Below are positions 60,727 to 64,000 of a DNA stretch of 64,000 bases, in pieces (positions within the stretch are counted from its first letter, which is position 1; the number at the start of each line of letters is the position of its first letter). A program made the position numbers and the translations under genes. Under the pieces are notes generated by a model that did not search any database, had not been told where the DNA came from, and saw nothing but the letters and a program-made list of their open reading frames with translations. The stretch is from JBCAXA01 sp038534295 (GTDB lineage Bacteria > Pseudomonadota > Gammaproteobacteria > Steroidobacterales > Woeseiaceae), in NCBI GenBank assembly GCA_038534295.1, contig JBCAXA010000002.1:682001-746000 (forward strand), written 5' to 3'.

Positions 60727-61941
60727 TTATCGGATGTTGATAATCGTCTGCGTGGTCGAGTCGGCGGTTGAGATCATCTGTGCGTTGGCCTGGAAGTTGC
60801 GCTGCGCGGTGATCATGTTGACCAACTGTTCGGTCAAGTCGACGTTCGATGCCTCTAGAGCGCCCGACGTCAGGTTGCCGAAACGGCCGACATTGGCTTC
60901 ACCAAGAATCGGCTCGCCGGACGCGACGGTCGCCGCCCACGCGCCGTCGATCTGCTGCAACCCTTGCGGATTCGAGAAAATCGACATCGCAATTTTGCCG
61001 AGCGCGGTCGACTGACCGTTGGTGTAACGGGCGATCAGAATGCCGTCGGAGTCAATCTCGAGACCGGTCAACGTACCGGTTGCACTGCCGTCCTGAGAAA
61101 TGGCGTTGACCGCAAAGCTGCCGCCGAATTGGGTAGTACCAGCAACGTCAACGTTGAGGTTGATCGGCGAGGCACCATTGGCCGGGTCGTACGCCGGCAA
61201 CGTAAACGCACCACCTGCCGGTGTCGACAAGTTGCCGGTTGCATCAAACGTGATGGCTTGCCCGGCGCCTACCGTATTGCCATCGATCGTGACGTGCGCC
61301 GTCCAGGCATTCGCTGCGGCTTCTTTGACGAAGTACACGGTCGATGTGTGCGGGTTGCCCAGCGAGTCGTACGTTGTGATCGACGTCGAATGGTTGTAGC
61401 TGGCAGGTGTTGCCGGATCGAAAGGCGTGACCGATGGCTGGGCGGCCCCAGCCGGTACGTTGACGTCGAAATCGGTACGCGTTGTCGCCGCGGGTGGGTT
61501 CGCGCCAGTCGTAATTTGCAGGTCCGACAGCTGTCCACCGTTGAATTCGCCCGGTGTGGTCGGCAGGTAACCCTGCAGTCGACTGGTGTCCGGTGAGACC
61601 AGATAGCCTTCGTTGTCGATACGGAAATTGCCGGCACGCGTGTACGTTACGGCACCATCGCCGCTAAGGACGAAAAAGCCTTCGCCACCAATCGCGATGT
61701 CGAGCGCATTGTTCGTGAAGTCGACGTTGCCCTGAGCGAATTGCTGAGAAACGTCGTCGAGGCGTACGCCACTGCCGATGGCGGCAGAGCTCGTCGTCTG
61801 CGTCGATGACGAATAGACGGCTTCGAACTCGGCCCGTGATTCTTTGAACCCTACGGTATTGACGTTGGCGAGGTTGTTGGCCGTGACCTCGAGATCGGCG
61901 GATGCGGCGTTGAGGCCGCTTAAGGCTATGCGAAATGGCAT
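60727..61941 (-). CDS. flgE: Flagellar hook protein FlgE
   Basis: 404 residues. MPFRIALSGLNAASADLEVTANNLANVNTVGFKESRAEFEAVYS start, Flg_hook domains with AGNFRIDNEGYLVSPDTSRLQGYLP, and EASNVDLTEQLVNMITAQRNFQANAQMI end. Hook subunit measured by FliK. Confidence 0.97.
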   Translation of the reverse strand: MPFRIALSGLNAASADLEVTANNLANVNTVGFKESRAEFEAVYSSSTQTTSSAAIGSGVRLDDVSQQFAQGNVDFTNNALDIAIGGEGFFVLSGDGAVTYTRAGNFRIDNEGYLVSPDTSRLQGYLPTTPGEFNGGQLSDLQITTGANPPAATTRTDFDVNVPAGAAQPSVTPFDPATPASYNHSTSITTYDSLGNPHTSTVYFVKEAAANAWTAHVTIDGNTVGAGQAITFDATGNLSTPAGGAFTLPAYDPANGASPINLNVDVAGTTQFGGSFAVNAISQDGSATGTLTGLEIDSDGILIARYTNGQSTALGKIAMSIFSNPQGLQQIDGAWAATVASGEPILGEANVGRFGNLTSGALEASNVDLTEQLVNMITAQRNFQANAQMISTADSTTQTIINIR

Positions 61942-61967
61942 GGTGTTACTCCGTTGCTGAGAATCCG

Positions 61968-62636
61968 CTAGAGGATTCGGTCAATTTGGCTAAATAGCAG
62001 CGAACCCGAGTTGCTCGTATTGACGAGCACTCCGCGGTTGTCGCCGAAGCTGACGCTTTCGACCTCACTGCGAATGAGCGCTGGCACGGTTTCGACAAAA
62101 TCGCCGCGCTGAACACGCACGACGAGTTGGTAGGTGCCGTCGGCCGCACTCTCGCCGTCGTTGTCGAGCCCATCCCATTCGAACTCAACGGGACCGCCGG
62201 ACTGTTCACCGAGCGAGAGCGTGCGGACGAGCTCGCCGTTTGGCGCGATTAGATCGATCGCAACGTTTTGCGCCGCACCTTCGAGATCGATCACACCGGC
62301 GAGGGGCAAGGCTTCGCTGTGCGTCGCGAACTCGGACTGCGTCAGGACGTCCTTGCCGATCAAGCTGCCTGCCTGCAGCGCTTGCTCGCCACTGATGGCG
62401 TTAGCTAGCGAGTCGAATGAACCCTGCAGGTCGGATATTCCGCTGACAGTACTGAACTGCGCGAGTTGGGCCAGGAAATCGCCGTTGGTCATCGGTTCGA
62501 ACGGGTCCTGGTTTTGGAACTGCGCGATCATGAGTTCGAGAAATTCCTCTTGCCCAAGCTCGTCGCGCGGTTTTGTTTCGGTCGTTGGCGATGTATTCAA
62601 CGACGACAGAAATTCGTTGGATTCAATGGCATTCAT
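61968..62636 (-). CDS. flgD: Hook-capping protein FlgD
   Basis: 222 residues with LGQEEFLELMIAQFQNQDPFEPM and FLAQLAQFSTVSGI, the conserved N-terminal FlgD motifs, then FlgD Ig/Tudor-like domain (VEFEWDGLDNDGESAADGTYQLVV). Assembles the hook and then leaves. Confidence 0.96.
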   Translation of the reverse strand: MNAIESNEFLSSLNTSPTTETKPRDELGQEEFLELMIAQFQNQDPFEPMTNGDFLAQLAQFSTVSGISDLQGSFDSLANAISGEQALQAGSLIGKDVLTQSEFATHSEALPLAGVIDLEGAAQNVAIDLIAPNGELVRTLSLGEQSGGPVEFEWDGLDNDGESAADGTYQLVVRVQRGDFVETVPALIRSEVESVSFGDNRGVLVNTSNSGSLLFSQIDRIL

Positions 62637-62647
62637 GATGATGTCGG

Positions 62648-63058
62648 TCAGCTACCCAGAGAAAGTGTTTGGAGGAGCAATTCGCGGCTCGTTTGCAGTA
62701 CTTCGACGTTGTTGCGGTACGAGCGTGAGGCCGACAGCATGTTCACCATCTCCTCGATCGCATTGACGTTTGAGACCCAAACGTTGCCGTCGGCATCTGC
62801 CTGTGGATGCGATGGTTGGTGCAACGCTAACGCAGGGGCGTTGCTTTCGACGATGCCGTCAACGCGCACTGCTGCGCTGGCCGGGTTGCCGGCTGCATCG
62901 AGCACCGTGCGGAACAGCGGCTGCTTGGCGCGATACGCCTCGTCTGGCGAACCCGCGACGCTGCCGGCATTCGCAATGTTGCTTGCGGTGGTATTCAAGC
63001 GCACGGCTTGTGCGGCCATGCCGGAACCCGCGATATCGAAAACCTTCAACGTTGCCAC
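62648..63058 (-). CDS. flgC: Flagellar proximal rod protein FlgC
   Basis: 136 residues. FDIAGSGMAAQAVRLNTTASNIANAGSVAGSPDEAYRAKQPLF and VNAIEEMVNMLSASRSYRNNVEVLQTSRELLLQTL, FlgC signature ends. It overlaps flgB by one base (start and stop share a base). Confidence 0.97.
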   Translation of the reverse strand: MATLKVFDIAGSGMAAQAVRLNTTASNIANAGSVAGSPDEAYRAKQPLFRTVLDAAGNPASAAVRVDGIVESNAPALALHQPSHPQADADGNVWVSNVNAIEEMVNMLSASRSYRNNVEVLQTSRELLLQTLSLGS

Positions 63059-63450
63059 TAGCGTTCTCCGCTGATCGCATGACGCATCGTGCGAATCTTG
63101 CCGTTGATGAAGTGCAGCGATGCGCGGTATTGCACGATATTCTCAGCGAACTCCGCCTGTTCAATATCGGCCTCAACGGTGTTGCCGTCGACGCTAGGCT
63201 GCATCGGTACTCGGTACTTAACCGTCGTTCCGGTCGGCGACTCGCCGTTGGCCGGCAAATGCTCGGAATGGGTACGCATCAGCCGGGCCGATGCGCTGGC
63301 GTTGGCGTCGGCAAGTGCCTCGCGAAAATCGATGTCGCGGGCCTGATAGCCCGGCGTATCTGCGTGTGCGAGGTTGCGTGCCAGCAGTTCGTTACGCGTC
63401 GATCGGACGCGAAGCGCTGCGGCGTGAAATCCAAAAAAGTCGTCGTACAT
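63058..63450 (-). CDS. flgB: Flagellar proximal rod protein FlgB
   Basis: 130 residues with LRVRSTRNELLARNLAHADTPGYQARDIDF and NTVEADIEQAEFAENIVQYRASLHFINGKI. First gene of the eleven-gene flgB-L operon. A full-match sigma54 promoter lies 49 bp upstream. Confidence 0.96.
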   Translation of the reverse strand: MYDDFFGFHAAALRVRSTRNELLARNLAHADTPGYQARDIDFREALADANASASARLMRTHSEHLPANGESPTGTTVKYRVPMQPSVDGNTVEADIEQAEFAENIVQYRASLHFINGKIRTMRHAISGER

Positions 63451-63498
63451 CGGCTACCGCTCGTGGCGCTGGCATAGCAATTGAGTGGTTAATGCCTA

Positions 63499-63513
63499 GC
63501 AAAGGCTGTGCCA
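63499..63513 (-). promoter_or_regulatory. sigma54 promoter of flgBCDEFGHIJKL
   Basis: Minus strand TGGCAC-AGCCT-TTGC (63513-63499), next base T. Full consensus, 49 bp before flgB. Confidence 0.88.
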
Positions 63514-63575
63514 CGTTGGTCAAACGCCGAATCCGCTGGGCTTGCGCGTGCTGCCAGGTGGGTGTCGGCAAGCTT

Positions 63576-63604
63576 TTGCCGCCGGATCGGCCCGGCGGCG
63601 GCAA
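63576..63604. repeat. 9-bp inverted repeat between the divergent flgA and flgB promoters
   Basis: TTGCCGCCG (63576-63584) and CGGCGGCAA (63596-63604), spacer 11. It lies between two divergent sigma54 promoters, where a shared enhancer site would be expected. GC-rich arms could also form a hairpin. Confidence 0.45.
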
Positions 63605-63654
63605 GTATTTGCCGGCCGAGCGCGTTGGGGCCCGCAGGTGAAACAGAGTACGGC

Positions 63655-63669
63655 TGGCACGAGGATTGC
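63655..63669 (+). promoter_or_regulatory. sigma54 promoter of flgA
   Basis: TGGCAC-GAGGA-TTGC (63655-63669), next base T. Full consensus, 36 bp upstream of the flgA ATG. Confidence 0.88.
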
Positions 63670-63705
63670 TGGTGGGTAACGGCAAGCACTATCGGAACAG
63701 CTGAA

Positions 63706-64000
63706 ATGACCCATCGCACAGATCGCATCCGCTGCTTAACTTGGCTCCTTTGTTGCGTCGCTGGCGCTACGCCGGAGGCCGTCTTGGCGAGCGCTGCGAC
63801 GCACGACGCGATCGTCGACGTTGCCGAGCGTACGGTGCGTGAAGCCAGCGGCGGCGATGATTCGGAATACCGCGCAGAACCGCTTGATCCGCGACTGAAC
63901 CTGGCCCCTTGCAGCACGCCCCTAGCAGCAACGTTGAACGCACCGCTGCAGCCGAACGCCCGCCGGGCCGTTGTCCGGGTGGCATGCGGTTCGCCGCAGC
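63706..64000 (+). CDS. flgA: FlgA, P-ring assembly chaperone (5' part; runs off the window)
   Basis: Open from ATG 63706 to the right edge (98 codons). Residues 1-30 form a signal peptide (LTWLLCCVAGATPEAVLASA). The mature start has AIVDVAERTVREA, then EPLDPRLNLAPCSTPL and RRAVVRVACG, the SAF-like N-terminal FlgA pattern with the two conserved cysteines. It helps FlgI form the P ring. It is divergent from flgB and has its own sigma54 promoter; flgM and flgN would normally follow. Confidence 0.88.
   Translation, partial: MTHRTDRIRCLTWLLCCVAGATPEAVLASAATHDAIVDVAERTVREASGGDDSEYRAEPLDPRLNLAPCSTPLAATLNAPLQPNARRAVVRVACGSPQ

Overview
The window reads as a chromosomal segment of a free-living, polarly flagellated gammaproteobacterium of the FleQ-FleSR-FlhF-FleN type (Pseudomonas/Vibrio-like hierarchy, not the enteric FlhDC type). 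Evidence is the gene order flgA / flgBCDEFGHIJKL-fliC-flaG-fliD-fliS-fliT-fleQ-fleSR-fliEFGHIJ-fliK-fliLMNOPQR-flhBA-flhF-fleN-fliA, the PomB-like stator, sigma54-type promoters and the GC-rich, densely overlapping gene layout. I could not place the genus. No IS element, CRISPR array, rRNA or tRNA was found.

Left part (1-21.5 kb), accessory and metabolic genes: the 3' end of an NtrC-type response regulator and its NtrY-like kinase; an AttEFGH-like ABC exporter module with its lipocalin-like lipoprotein; a large lipoprotein; a small exported phosphatase-like protein; a translationally coupled fatty-acyl-AMP ligase/ACP plus cytochrome P450 pair divergent from a DUF374 acyltransferase; two TonB_C proteins flanking a PadR/membrane-prefix pair with clear operator-like inverted repeats; a HAD-phosphatase/PlsC fusion; an Lrp/AsnC regulator divergent from alanine dehydrogenase with a 15-bp palindrome between them; a GGDEF-EAL protein with a FliA (sigma28) promoter; a FixJ-type regulator; and a degenerate GGDEF-fold protein.

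Middle (21.5-25.6 kb), motility control: a FleQ-like regulator split into two overlapping genes (N-terminal receiver-like half, then AAA+/Fis half) preceded by a 61-codon reading frame, transcribed away from a pomA-pomB-PilZ stator operon that has a textbook FliA promoter.

Right part (25.6-64 kb), one continuous flagellar locus on the minus strand: the late part of the fliL-to-fliA operon ends in DUF2802 and HDOD genes, with no chemotaxis genes where related clusters carry them. I found sigma54 -24/-12 elements in front of fliL, fliK, fleS, flgB and (divergently) flgA, sigma28 elements in front of fliC, pomA and the GGDEF-EAL gene, and a perfect CRP/Vfr-like TGTGA-N6-TCACA site upstream of fleQ. 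Together these give a complete picture: CRP-type control of fleQ, FleQ/FleR with sigma54 for basal body, hook and export genes, and FliA for flagellin, stator and a c-di-GMP enzyme. Unusual points are the split second FleQ, a FliM lacking the GGxG motif, an NPEH instead of NPTH cleavage motif in FlhB, and a very long FliK with a TPQ tandem repeat.
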